Below are positions 6,414 to 14,636 of a stretch of 16,073 nucleotides of DNA, piece after piece. The position numbers and the translations under genes are program-made. The notes beneath the pieces were generated by a model that was not told where the DNA came from, did no database searches, and was given only the letters and a program-made list of their open reading frames with translations. Positions within the stretch are counted from its first letter, which is position 1; every line of letters begins with the position of its first letter. Location: NCBI GenBank assembly GCA_937926755.1, contig CALBBA010000181.1, forward strand, positions 1 through 16,073, given 5' to 3'. This stretch comes from an uncultured Collinsella sp. (lineage in GTDB: Bacteria; Actinomycetota; Coriobacteriia; Coriobacteriales; Coriobacteriaceae).

Positions 6414-6706
6414 TGACCGAGCTCACGTTCACCATCCCCGGCATCGACGGCGAGTTCACCGCCGACCTCGATGAGCTGCTCAGCTACAAGACGAACAAGC
6501 AGTTCGCCAAGAGCGAGACCGAGCCTGCCGGTATGTTCGAGGCCTTCGAGCGCGTCTTCGCGGGCAGCGACGAGGAGTACATGGAGCGCCTCGGCGGCTC
6601 CGTCGAGTCCACGGGCGTGCTCATGCAGGCCGCATTCGAGGCGGCGAAGGCAAAAAACTCCCAGGATTCGTCCTCGAGCTCGAAGGGCACCGCGCAGAAG
6701 TCGTAG
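6413..6706 (+). CDS. Tail assembly chaperone, short (G-type) product
   Basis: This 97-residue product lies between tube and tape measure genes, the invariant position of siphovirus tail chaperones. It reads MTELTFTIPGIDGEFTADLDEL, with a helical body (FEAFERVFAGSDEEYMERLGG, GVLMQAAFEAAKAK) and ends in a Ser-rich unstructured tail. The real start is the ATG at 6413, not any upstream in-frame codon, because it overlaps the tube gene stop by one base. The protein coats the tape measure during tail assembly. The final ~15 codons beyond the slippery site are made only by ribosomes that do not shift frame. The short form is normally in excess over the frameshifted form. Confidence 0.88.
   Translation: MTELTFTIPGIDGEFTADLDELLSYKTNKQFAKSETEPAGMFEAFERVFAGSDEEYMERLGGSVESTGVLMQAAFEAAKAKNSQDSSSSSKGTAQKS
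6652..6658 (+). promoter_or_regulatory. Programmed -1 ribosomal frameshift site A AAA AAC
   Basis: The bases read A AAA AAC in the phase required for tandem -1 slippage: zero-frame codons GCA AAA AAC become AAA AAA after the shift. The downstream -1 frame is open from here to 7056 and encodes a protein typical of the second tail chaperone part. I did not find a convincing 3' stimulatory hairpin; TCGAGCTCGA just downstream is a palindrome without a proper loop. Confidence 0.85.
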
Positions 6707-7056
6707 CGGACTTCCGCCAGTACTACGGCATCGACCTCCCTCTCGAGGGCGGACCGGACGACCTCCGGCGCGCCGCCCTCCTGTGGGAGCAGCTGCCGGA
6801 GGGGTCGAGGTGCGCGCGCCGCATGTACCCGGAGCTCAAGTGGAGCGAGGAGACGTACATGCTCTGGCGCATCGAGCACCAGCTCAGGAGCCTCGCGTGG
6901 GGGCTGAGCGACAAGAAGCACCGGCCGCCGCAGGAGCCGCAGCCGCTCAAGACGCCCGGGCAGCTCGCGGAGCTCAAGAGGCACCAGCGCAACGCCCTCG
7001 CGAACAGGGCGGAAATCGACGAGATTCTAGGATTAGGAGGACGGGATGGCGACTAA
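6658..7056 (+). CDS. Tail assembly chaperone, frameshift extension (T-type part)
   Basis: This stretch is translated as an extension of the gene starting at 6413 after a -1 shift at the A AAA AAC site. The joined product is about 214 residues: 82 from the first frame and 132 from this one. The extension starts LPGFVLELEGHRAEVVADFRQYYG, in which the DF..YYG phrase typifies GT-type extensions, continues with a Trp-containing helical core (LLWEQLPEGS, YPELKWSEETYMLWRIEHQL) and ends in a Pro/Gln/Lys-rich linker. An ATG at 6823 could be mistaken for a gene start, but the open frame runs back exactly to the slip site and no ribosome site precedes 6823. It overlaps the tape measure gene by 11 bases. 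The long form is thought to recruit tube protein to the chaperoned tape measure. Confidence 0.85.
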   Translation, partial: LPGFVLELEGHRAEVVADFRQYYGIDLPLEGGPDDLRRAALLWEQLPEGSRCARRMYPELKWSEETYMLWRIEHQLRSLAWGLSDKKHRPPQEPQPLKTPGQLAELKRHQRNALANRAEIDEILGLGGRDGD

Positions 7057-9529
7057 GGGCGCTACCAGCGTAGGCTCGGCATGCATCACGCTCATGCCGT
7101 CCATGAAGGGCTTCGCCGGCAGCATCTGCTCGGAGTTCGGCGACACGGGCTCCAAGGCCGGAAAGTCATTCGGCGACTCGATGACCTCCGGCGTGGACGG
7201 CGGGGTCAAGCGCTCCAGCGGGCTGCTGAGCGGGCTCGGCACCGTCGCCAGGGGCGTGGGCACCGTCGCCGCCGCTGGCATGGGCGCGCTCACCACGGCG
7301 GTGACCGCAATCGGCGGCGCCGCGGTATCCGCATACGCCGACTACGAGCAGCTGGTCGGCGGCGTCGATACGCTCTTCGGTACCGCGTCCGGCAAACTGC
7401 AGGGATACGCCGCGGATGCGTACAAGACGTGCGGCATGAGCGCAAACCAATACATGACCCAGGCGACCAGCTTCGCCGCATCGCTCGTGAGCTCGTGCGG
7501 CGGCGACGTGGCGAAGGCCGCCGAGTCCGCCAACACGGCGATGGGCGACATGGCGGACAACGTCAACAAGATGGGCTCGGACATGGCCGACGTCCAGAAC
7601 GCCTACCAAGGCTTTGCCAAGCAAAACTACACGATGCTGGACAACCTGAAGCTGGGCTACGGCGGCACGAAGTCCGAGATGGAGCGACTCATCGCGGACG
7701 CCAACAAGCTGCGCGCGGCGCAGGGCAAGACCGCCGACCTCACCATCGACAGCTACGCCGACGTGGTCGAGGCCATCCACACGGTGCAGTCCGAGATGGG
7801 CATCACCGGCACGACCTCCAAGGAGGCCGCGACGACCATCTCCGGCTCCATCGGCATGGCCAAGGCATCATGGGAGAACTTCCTCACCGGCCTTGGCCGA
7901 GACGACGTCGACTTCTCGCAGCTCACCGAGCAGCTGCTCACGTCCGTCGGCGCCGTGGCCAAGAACATCGCGCCGCGCGTCGCCCAGATCGGGCAGGGCA
8001 TCATCAAGGCGCTCCCCGCGGCGCTCTCCGGCATCGCGTCGGTGCTCACGCCCATCGTGTCCGAGGCGCTCGCCACGGCGTGGAACATCGCCGTCGGGGC
8101 GCTCGCCGGCATCGGGATCAAGCTGCCGAAGGTGGACTCCTCGCAGATCTGCTCGGCGCTTCAGGCCATCCTTGGCGTGGCCACGTCCGTCGGCAACGGC
8201 ATCAAGGCGGCAATCGGGTTCATCGCGCCGCTCATCGCGCCAATCGGCACGGCGCTGCTCAGCATCGCGCAGGCCGTGCTGCCGGTGCTCTCCACCGGCA
8301 TACAGGTGGTGCTCGGCATCGTGCAGGCGCTGTCGCCGGTCATCGGCTTCCTGGTCGGTGTCATCGCGGACGTAATGACGACCGTCTCGCAGCTCGTCGC
8401 CATCGCCATGCCCGCCGTGCAGTCCGTGCTGTCCGCCGTGCTGGCGGCGATGCCGCTCATCCAGGGCGCCATCCAGGTGGCGATGGGCATCATCTCCGCC
8501 GTCTGGAATGCCGTCTGGCCCGTGATCTCCGCTGTCCTGACTGGCGTGATGGACGCAATCTCCACTGCCGTACAGGTCGCGATGGCCGTGGTGCAGACGG
8601 TCATCTCCACGGTCACCGCCGCGATAAGCGGAGACTGGGATACGGTCTGGAACACCATCAAGTCGGTAGCCGAGCTCGTCTGGTCTCAGATTGAGTTCGC
8701 CGTGCGGGCGGCCATCGGGGTCGTCGAGTCCGTGATAACGTCCACGCTCGACGGAATCAGCTCGATTTGGTCAAGCGTGTGGGACACCGTCCGCGACTTC
8801 GCCGAGGTGGTCTGGGGACGCATCAAGTTCGCCGTCAACTCGGCGATAAACCAGGTAAACGGCGTGATCAGCTCCGTGCTCAACAGCATCAGCTCCACGT
8901 GGTCGAGCATGTGGGGGAGCATCAAGAGCGCCTGCTCGTCCATCTGGGAGGGCATCAAGAGCGCGGCGTCCAACGGAATCAACTCCGTCTACAGGACCGT
9001 CACGAGCATCAAGGGCAAGATCACCGGGTTCTTCTCGGGTGCGCGCAACTGGCTCTTCAACTCCGGCAAGTCGATACTCAACGGCCTGAAGGACGGCATC
9101 ATGTCCGCTATCGGCTCGGTGACCTCGGCGGTCTCCGGCGCAGTATCCAGAATCCGCTCCTTCTTCCCGTTCTCGCCGGCAAAGGTCGGCCCCTTCTCCG
9201 GGCACGGCTACACGACCTTCTCGGGCAAGGCCCTCATGCAGGGCTGGGCGCAGGGTATCGGCTCCGGCACCGGCACCGTGGTCTCCGCCATCAGCGGCGC
9301 CATGGACACCGCGCAGGGGATGCTCTCGACGGGCCTGACCGTCGCTCCGTCCGCGGTCTACACTCCGGCGCGTCCCGAGGAGGATTCCGACGACGCCCTC
9401 GCCGGCATCCTGTCCGTCCTCGAGCAGATCCGGGACAAGGACGGAAACCTGTACATCGACTCGGAGCGCGTCTCCTCCGCCATCGCGATGCGCGGCAGGC
9501 ACGCGCTCGCCGCAAGGGGGTTCGCATGA
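7046..9529 (+). CDS. Tail tape measure protein
   Basis: This 827-residue protein sets tail length and enters the host with the DNA. Evidence: position after the chaperones; an N-terminal Gly/Ser-rich and amphipathic start; the YEQLVGGVDTLFGTASGKLQGYA segment and following conserved helical region (residues ~95-275) typical of tape measures; long hydrophobic helical stretches at ~310-520 rich in Ile, Val and Ala that may cross membranes; Trp-spaced repeats at ~525-670 (WDTVWNTIK, IWSSVWDTVRDF, TWSSMWGSIKSA, IWEGIKSAA); and the conserved end motif PFSPAKVGPFSGHG near residue 710. No zinc-peptidase or muramidase motif was noticed. The ATG at 7046 has AGGAGG at 7035-7040. By the known rule of about 0.15 nm per residue the tail would be roughly 120 nm. 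Confidence 0.93.
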   Translation: MATKGATSVGSACITLMPSMKGFAGSICSEFGDTGSKAGKSFGDSMTSGVDGGVKRSSGLLSGLGTVARGVGTVAAAGMGALTTAVTAIGGAAVSAYADYEQLVGGVDTLFGTASGKLQGYAADAYKTCGMSANQYMTQATSFAASLVSSCGGDVAKAAESANTAMGDMADNVNKMGSDMADVQNAYQGFAKQNYTMLDNLKLGYGGTKSEMERLIADANKLRAAQGKTADLTIDSYADVVEAIHTVQSEMGITGTTSKEAATTISGSIGMAKASWENFLTGLGRDDVDFSQLTEQLLTSVGAVAKNIAPRVAQIGQGIIKALPAALSGIASVLTPIVSEALATAWNIAVGALAGIGIKLPKVDSSQICSALQAILGVATSVGNGIKAAIGFIAPLIAPIGTALLSIAQAVLPVLSTGIQVVLGIVQALSPVIGFLVGVIADVMTTVSQLVAIAMPAVQSVLSAVLAAMPLIQGAIQVAMGIISAVWNAVWPVISAVLTGVMDAISTAVQVAMAVVQTVISTVTAAISGDWDTVWNTIKSVAELVWSQIEFAVRAAIGVVESVITSTLDGISSIWSSVWDTVRDFAEVVWGRIKFAVNSAINQVNGVISSVLNSISSTWSSMWGSIKSACSSIWEGIKSAASNGINSVYRTVTSIKGKITGFFSGARNWLFNSGKSILNGLKDGIMSAIGSVTSAVSGAVSRIRSFFPFSPAKVGPFSGHGYTTFSGKALMQGWAQGIGSGTGTVVSAISGAMDTAQGMLSTGLTVAPSAVYTPARPEEDSDDALAGILSVLEQIRDKDGNLYIDSERVSSAIAMRGRHALAARGFA

Positions 9530-10224
9530 TATTCGGCGGAATCGACCTCACGCCGTACCTGCTGGTGACCAAGGTCACGAGACCGATTGTCCCCAAGGTG
9601 CGGCTCGATGAGACCGAGGTCCCGGGCATGGACGGCTCGCATATCCGCGCCACGGGCCTCGAGCCCGTCGAGATAGCGGTCGACTGCAACATCGTCGGCG
9701 GCTCCCTCGACGAGGTCGCCGAGGCAAGGGCCGTGCTCGCCTCGGCGCTGTCCGGCGGCGAGAAGGCCCTCGTGCTCGACGACGCTCCCGAGCGCTACAT
9801 GCTTGCGCGCTACAGGGGAGGGGCGGAGCAGGGGCGCAACGCACACATGCCGAATCTCACGCTCGCGTTCTACTGTGCAGACCCCGCCGCCTACGGGCAG
9901 CGGCGCTCCGAGCAGGTGACGGCATCCCAGCGCGCCGTCGCCGCCGGGGGCAACTACAGGGCCTACCCTACGGTCACGTGCAAGCCCCCGGCAGGCTCGA
10001 GCTGGACAATCACCAACGTCTCGACCGGGCGGTTCGTCCGCGTCGAGGCGTCGTTCACGGGCGCACAGACCGTCGTGCTGGACATGCGTGAGGAGCGCTG
10101 CACGGTCAACGGCGCGGACTGGCCCGTGACCGTCGCGAGTGACTTCTTCTCGCTCGACGGCGTGCAGCAGATCAAGACGAGCGGCGGCACCGCGACGCTC
10201 GAATGGGAGGAGAGGTGGCTCTAG
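9526..10224 (+). CDS. Distal tail protein (Dit)
   Basis: This 232-residue protein follows the tape measure with a 4-base ATGA overlap and precedes the large tail-tip gene, the fixed position of Dit, the hexameric hub that joins tube to baseplate. The pattern supports it: IFGGIDLTPYLLVTKV...VPGMDGSHIRATGLEPVEIAVDCNI, then a segment ending NLTLAFYCADPAAYG, the usual N-terminal Dit half. A galectin-like C-terminal beta domain follows (residues ~135-232, with YPTVTCKPPAGSS and VVLDMREERCTVNG). AAGGGGG at 9514-9520 is the ribosome site. The stop TAG is directly followed by the GTG start of the next gene. Confidence 0.87.
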   Translation: MIFGGIDLTPYLLVTKVTRPIVPKVRLDETEVPGMDGSHIRATGLEPVEIAVDCNIVGGSLDEVAEARAVLASALSGGEKALVLDDAPERYMLARYRGGAEQGRNAHMPNLTLAFYCADPAAYGQRRSEQVTASQRAVAAGGNYRAYPTVTCKPPAGSSWTITNVSTGRFVRVEASFTGAQTVVLDMREERCTVNGADWPVTVASDFFSLDGVQQIKTSGGTATLEWEERWL

Positions 10225-13200
10225 GTGCGAATTGACGTATACACGTGGCAGGACGCCTACGTATCGACAATCGGCCCCGAGGAGCTGCTCTCCCTCACCC
10301 ATACCGACGAGCTCAACGGCGAGGACAGCGTGGACATCGTCACGACCTTCGCGCTCAAGCAGGGCTACCGCCTCGTGTGGGTCGACCGCCTCGGCAAGGT
10401 CCACGAGCACGTCTGCCAAGACCCCAAGGGCCTCCACGCCGGAGGCGATACGGTCTACACGGACACGGCGATCAACTCAATCTGCGAGACGTACGGCGAC
10501 TATATCGAGGACAAGCGCCCCTACGGCTACGGCTTCTTGCAGGCGCTGAATGTCTGCCTTGGGCCGACCCGCTGGACCGCCGGAACGGTCGACCAGACCG
10601 GCACCGTCGACAAGGGCCTGACCTTCTACCACACCTCGGCGCGCGAGGCGCTCCAGTCAATCTTGAAATGCGGCGGTGAGCTTGAGACTGAAATCACCGT
10701 ATCCGGCGGCAGGGTGACATCTCGCAGGGTGGGCATCCGCTCGCACCGAGGCGCGAAGGGCGGCCACCGCCGGTTCACCTACACCAAGGACCTGACATCG
10801 GTATCACGCACCGAGCACTACGGGGCGATCACTGCCTGCTACGGCTACGGCAAGGGTATCGAGACCGACACGGGCGGCTACGGCCGCAAGCTGACCTTCG
10901 GTGACATCAACAACGGCAGGAACTACGTGGAGGACGCGACCGCGCTCAGGCTGTACGGGCGACCCGACGGCAGGGGCGGGCGCGCGCACGTGTTCGGACA
11001 ATATGAAAATTCAAATTGCGAGGACGCGGCAACCCTGCTCGCCGAGACCCACGCGTACCTCGACTCCCGCAAGGAGCCGGGAATGACCTACGAGGCCGAC
11101 GTCGTCGACCTCGTGCAGTTCGGGCGCGAGTGGGAGGGCGTCGCCGTGGGCGACGACGTCCAGATCGTCGACACGTGCTTCTCCCCGGCGCTGCGCTGCG
11201 AGGGCCGCGTGACCAAGCTCGTGACCGACGAGCTTGGCGGCTCCATGCGCGTGACGCTCGGGAACGTGACCGAGACAATCACGGACATGTTGCTGGCTCA
11301 GCAGCAGAAAGTGTCCAGCCTGTCGAAGCGCTCGTCCAACTGGGACGTGGCGGCATCCACGCCGCCCGCATACCTCCAGCAGGTCATGGACAGCATGAAT
11401 ACGCAGTTCAACCTCGCGGGCAACAGCTACGTCCATACGAGCTTCGAGCGCGGTCTGATCTTCGGCTCCGTGCCCCTCGACGCGGACGGCCGCTCGACGA
11501 CCGGCGACGGCATGGCCATGCAGCTGTGCTCCCATGGATTCCGCATCGCCTCCGGCTGCAAAGCCGACGGCTCGTGGGACTGGCGCACCTTCGGCACCGG
11601 CGCGGGCTTCACGGCCGACCTCATCACGGTCGGCACGCTCATGGGCGACCTGATCAAGGCCGGAACCATCCAAGACAGGAGCGGCAAGAACTACTGGAAC
11701 CTCGACGAGAGCGAGGTCAATCTAGGCCCCGGCGCCAAGCTCGACGGCAAGGACATCGCCGTCGCCGATGCCGTGATAGCGTCGGTGGACGTCGAGTACG
11801 CCCAGGGAACGTCGCGCGTCACCGAGCCGCAGGGCGGATGGCAGACCACGGCGCCGCAATGGGTGTCGGGCAAGTACATCTGGACGCGCACCAAGACCAC
11901 CATGCAGTCCGGCGACATCGAGTACAGCGAGCCCGTGTGCATCAGCGGCATCGATGGCGCCAAGGGCGACAAGGGCTCGACCGGTACCGGCGTGCGCGGC
12001 ATCGTCGAGCAGTACTACCTCTCCACGAGCTCCACGGCGCAGTCCGGCGGCAGCTGGTCGGAGGCCCAGCCCGCGTGGGCGAAGGGCAAGTACATCTGGA
12101 CGCGCAGCAAGATCGCGTGGACGGACGGCTCGGTCACCTACACCGCGCCGTGCCTCGCCAAGGCCATCAACGGCTCCAACCAGATGGCCGGCAGCGCCAT
12201 CGCGGCGCGCGTAAAGCTCTACGCGAGGAACCAGTCGGACAGCGTGCCGCCGATTAATGCGCAGAACCCAGAGCTGGGATGGTCCGAGGACCTCCCGCAA
12301 TGGTCGAACGGATATTTCGTCTGGTCGATGGAACGCGTCACATACGGCGACGGCAGCGTCACCCACACGGCGCCGGTGCTGGAGGCCGCGTACAACAAGG
12401 CCTACCAGAGCGCGCACGACCTCACGGGTTCGCTCAATGGCCTCGACACGACGGTGCAGGACCTCGCCAAAGACGGTGTGGTGACCGAAGCGGAGAAGGC
12501 GGCGGTCAAGAAGGCCAAGCAGGACGTCGAAAAGGAGCGCGAGGAGCTCACGAGCCAGTACAACGCGCTGAAGTCGAACAAGGACCTCAGTGCCAAGTTC
12601 CTCTCGACCGTCCTCGGCCCCCGCTACACCAAGGCCTTCGGCACGACCTACGAGGGCGGCACGTACGGCGCCTACGCCGACAAGGTCGACAAGGTGATCA
12701 AGTGCAAGACCGCCGAGGAGCTCAAGGTTGCAATGGACGAGTACGACGCGGCCTACGGCGCATACTCGACCGCCGTGAGGGACTATGCCGAGGCCGCGAC
12801 CGGGGCGCGACATGCCATCGAGCAGAAGAACGCATCGGACTACGCCGACGGCATCCTGAGCGCCTACGACGAGCAGATGGACCAGAAGGCCATCTTCGAC
12901 CGCCTGACGAACGGCGGCGCAGACCAGGGGCTCTACATGAGCAACAACAGGGTCTACGTCAACGCGACATACATCGCAACCGGGACTCTCGCGGACGCAA
13001 AGGGGCGCAACTCGTGGAACCTCAAGGAAGGCGTGCTGACGACCAACTACATGACGGCGAAGAACATCACGGCGACCGGAAGCTTCACCGGTGGAAACCG
13101 CAGCAGCGGGTACGCCATGGAGCTCGACTCGAGCGGGAAGTTGGCGGGATTCAAGGACGGCACGCAGTACGGATACATCGAATGCTCCTCAACGTCACAT

Positions 13201-13479
13201 GACATCGACAATCCGTCGATTATCTACCACGGACTGCAGCTGCAGGGACAGGGCATCGTGCGAGTCTCGACCCCGAGGCTCAGCGTGAGCGGCAGTGCCG
13301 ACACGAGCGTCACGACGTGGTCAGGCCTGTCAACCAAGGTCGGAGTGGCATACCACCCGCTTTACACGGAGAACGGCAAGAAATATTTCAACGACCAGTC
13401 CCAGACATCGTCGGTGCTCGAGTTCAAGAACGGCCTGCTGATCGGTGTGTCGGCAATGCCGTCCGGGTGGAGCGGATAA
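10225..13479 (+). CDS. Tail-tip protein (prophage endopeptidase/Tal-like) with internal repeats
   Basis: A 1084-residue multidomain protein at the tail tip. The start is GTG at 10225, next to the Dit stop, with GAGG at 10212-10215 upstream. Residues 1-370 look like the baseplate hub of the Prophage_tail/Tal class (ALQSILKCGGELETEI, then HRRFTYTKDLTSVSRT and ITACYGYGKG). Residues ~518-717 hold three repeats of a small Trp-rich module (cores at W539, W611 and W686: GKYIWTRTK, GKYIWTRSK, GYFVWSMER), with a short collagen-like stretch at 575-592. Residues ~750-875 are helical and charged, probably a coiled coil that trimerises the fiber. Two related segments, TVGTLMGDLIKAGTIQDRSG with Trp491 and IATGTLADAKGRNSWNL with Trp931, flank the repeats. 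The C-terminus is beta-rich. The likely job is tail-tip organisation and surface binding. No hydrolase catalytic motif was recognised, so peptidase activity is not claimed. Confidence 0.83.
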   Translation: MRIDVYTWQDAYVSTIGPEELLSLTHTDELNGEDSVDIVTTFALKQGYRLVWVDRLGKVHEHVCQDPKGLHAGGDTVYTDTAINSICETYGDYIEDKRPYGYGFLQALNVCLGPTRWTAGTVDQTGTVDKGLTFYHTSAREALQSILKCGGELETEITVSGGRVTSRRVGIRSHRGAKGGHRRFTYTKDLTSVSRTEHYGAITACYGYGKGIETDTGGYGRKLTFGDINNGRNYVEDATALRLYGRPDGRGGRAHVFGQYENSNCEDAATLLAETHAYLDSRKEPGMTYEADVVDLVQFGREWEGVAVGDDVQIVDTCFSPALRCEGRVTKLVTDELGGSMRVTLGNVTETITDMLLAQQQKVSSLSKRSSNWDVAASTPPAYLQQVMDSMNTQFNLAGNSYVHTSFERGLIFGSVPLDADGRSTTGDGMAMQLCSHGFRIASGCKADGSWDWRTFGTGAGFTADLITVGTLMGDLIKAGTIQDRSGKNYWNLDESEVNLGPGAKLDGKDIAVADAVIASVDVEYAQGTSRVTEPQGGWQTTAPQWVSGKYIWTRTKTTMQSGDIEYSEPVCISGIDGAKGDKGSTGTGVRGIVEQYYLSTSSTAQSGGSWSEAQPAWAKGKYIWTRSKIAWTDGSVTYTAPCLAKAINGSNQMAGSAIAARVKLYARNQSDSVPPINAQNPELGWSEDLPQWSNGYFVWSMERVTYGDGSVTHTAPVLEAAYNKAYQSAHDLTGSLNGLDTTVQDLAKDGVVTEAEKAAVKKAKQDVEKEREELTSQYNALKSNKDLSAKFLSTVLGPRYTKAFGTTYEGGTYGAYADKVDKVIKCKTAEELKVAMDEYDAAYGAYSTAVRDYAEAATGARHAIEQKNASDYADGILSAYDEQMDQKAIFDRLTNGGADQGLYMSNNRVYVNATYIATGTLADAKGRNSWNLKEGVLTTNYMTAKNITATGSFTGGNRSSGYAMELDSSGKLAGFKDGTQYGYIECSSTSHDIDNPSIIYHGLQLQGQGIVRVSTPRLSVSGSADTSVTTWSGLSTKVGVAYHPLYTENGKKYFNDQSQTSSVLEFKNGLLIGVSAMPSGWSG
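11776..12378 (+). repeat. Three tandem Trp-rich modules within the tail-tip gene
   Basis: Three copies of about 72-75 residues share the pattern W-x5-P-x-W-x2-G-(K/Y)-(Y/F)-(I/V)-W-(T/S)-(R/M), then a D-G-S-V-T-Y-T-A-P ending. The Trp codons start at 11839, 12055 and 12280. Copies 1 and 2 are closest (both GKYIWTR); copy 3 has diverged. Copy 2 carries the phrase EQYYLSTSSTAQSGGSW, known from many siphovirus tail proteins. They are divergent protein repeats, not recent DNA duplications. Carbohydrate binding is a reasonable guess but untested. Confidence 0.75.
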
Positions 13480-13500
13480 GAGATGAAAGGACAAGAAGGA

Positions 13501-13896
13501 ATGGAAGCAAGCAAGAAAATCGTCGTGGGCTACGCCGTCCACGACATCATTGGAAACAACGAACAGTGCTTGACGGAGTACGATCCGGAGGCGCTCCGGC
13601 GCGCCGAGGACGCCGGACTCATATTTGTCGCCCAGTACGACGACGGCACGCGCGAGGTCGTCAAGGCCGCGGACGTCCGCAAGCCTGACCCCACGGTCAA
13701 CGGCATCCCGCTGGCGACCGCCGGGTACGTCGATGAGCGCACCGCCGCCACGGTCGCCGTGTTCGACGCGCTCTCGGCCATCGTCGACCCTCAGCCGGCC
13801 ACGGCGGACGAGACGGGGGAGGGAACCGAGGCCGTCGACCCGGTCGAGGCATTCAGGGCCGCGCTCGCCGCCCTGAAGGCGCTGGAGGCCAAATGA
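13501..13896 (+). CDS. Small tail/baseplate-associated protein of unknown function
   Basis: This 131-residue acidic protein sits between the tail-tip gene and the BppU-like gene. I do not recognise a family. It opens with a short alpha/beta segment (KIVVGYAVHDIIGNNEQC, then LFVAQYDDGT-like), has a proline-containing linker (KPDPTVNGIPLATAGYVDERT), a helix (AATVAVFDALSAIV), an acidic linker, and ends in an Ala-rich helix (FRAALAALKALEAK). I chose ATG 13501 rather than ATG 13483 because GAAAGGA at 13485-13491 is correctly spaced for 13501 and nothing precedes 13483. It overlaps the next gene by 4 bases (ATGA). Small proteins at this position often belong to the baseplate or are chaperones; neither is shown here. 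Confidence 0.75.
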   Translation: MEASKKIVVGYAVHDIIGNNEQCLTEYDPEALRRAEDAGLIFVAQYDDGTREVVKAADVRKPDPTVNGIPLATAGYVDERTAATVAVFDALSAIVDPQPATADETGEGTEAVDPVEAFRAALAALKALEAK

Positions 13897-14627
13897 TCAA
13901 CCACGCTATAGCGCTCGACATGCGCAAGCGCCCGGGCACAGTCCCGCAGCGCGTCACCGTGCGCAGGGGCGAGACGCAGACCCAGAAGATAACGGCGTCG
14001 CTCACCGTGGACGGCGCGACGTACACCCCGACGTGCCAGCTCGCGCGCCTGTGCGTGCTCCACGCCGACGGCACGTGGGCGCGCTGCTCGGCGACCGTGG
14101 GCACGGCCTCGGTGAGCGCCACGCTGGCGCCGGAGGCCGTCAACGGCACCGGCAAATGCCGCCTGGCCTACTTCGAGTTCTACGCCAACGGGGCCTCCGA
14201 GACTACCGAGGACTTCGCGCTCGTCATCCTGGGAAATGTGGACGGGACAACAGGGCCTGCCGTCAGCTACGACCAGGAGCTCGACGAGCTCTACAGGAAG
14301 TGGAGCACTGAGCTATCTCGGCTCGGTCAATCCGCGTTCGATGCGGCATCCGCCGCTAGCGGTGCGGCGTCGAGGGCCGATGCGGCGGCAAGCGCGGCAT
14401 TGCAGATCGCGAACTCGGTGGCGCAGGGCGCCGGCGGCGAATCCGATATCGCGGAGCTGCGCCGTCAGAACGGCCAGCTCGCGACGATGCTCGCCGACGC
14501 GACGGGGAAGTTCATCTACATGGACGGGACCGTCTACTGCCCGGCATCCAAGGCGTCGGTGTCCGGCGACACGGTGTCGTTCGGCGGCACGTGCTCGGTC
14601 TCGGGCAGCACGGTAACCCTTGCCTAA
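13893..14627 (+). CDS. Baseplate upper protein, BppU-like
   Basis: A 244-residue protein whose N-terminal ~115 residues resemble the BppU N-terminal domain, which attaches receptor-binding parts to the tail tip. Supporting patterns are IALDMRKRPGTVPQRVTVRRGETQT, ASLTVDGATYTPTCQLARL, and the typical closing segment FYANGASETTEDFALVILG. A helical stalk follows (residues ~130-205; Ala-rich AASAASGAASRADAAASAALQIA, then ELRRQNGQLATMLADATG), which could trimerise. The C-terminus is a small beta region (GTVYCPASKASVSGDTVSF, SVSGSTVTLA). The ATG at 13893 has GGAGG at 13883-13887. The next gene's strong Shine-Dalgarno overlaps its stop codon, so the two are probably coupled. The likely partner is the receptor-binding protein that follows. 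Confidence 0.75.
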   Translation: MINHAIALDMRKRPGTVPQRVTVRRGETQTQKITASLTVDGATYTPTCQLARLCVLHADGTWARCSATVGTASVSATLAPEAVNGTGKCRLAYFEFYANGASETTEDFALVILGNVDGTTGPAVSYDQELDELYRKWSTELSRLGQSAFDAASAASGAASRADAAASAALQIANSVAQGAGGESDIAELRRQNGQLATMLADATGKFIYMDGTVYCPASKASVSGDTVSFGGTCSVSGSTVTLA

Positions 14628-14636
14628 GGAGGATAA

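Noticed and set aside
6659..6700. Stimulatory hairpin for the frameshift site
   Set aside because: Only a 10-base palindrome without a loop and 4-base pairings were found, not enough for a supported stem-loop or pseudoknot.
6823..7056. Independent small gene starting at ATG 6823
   Set aside because: No Shine-Dalgarno, and the frame is open back to the slippery heptamer, so it is better read as the frameshift extension of the tail chaperone.
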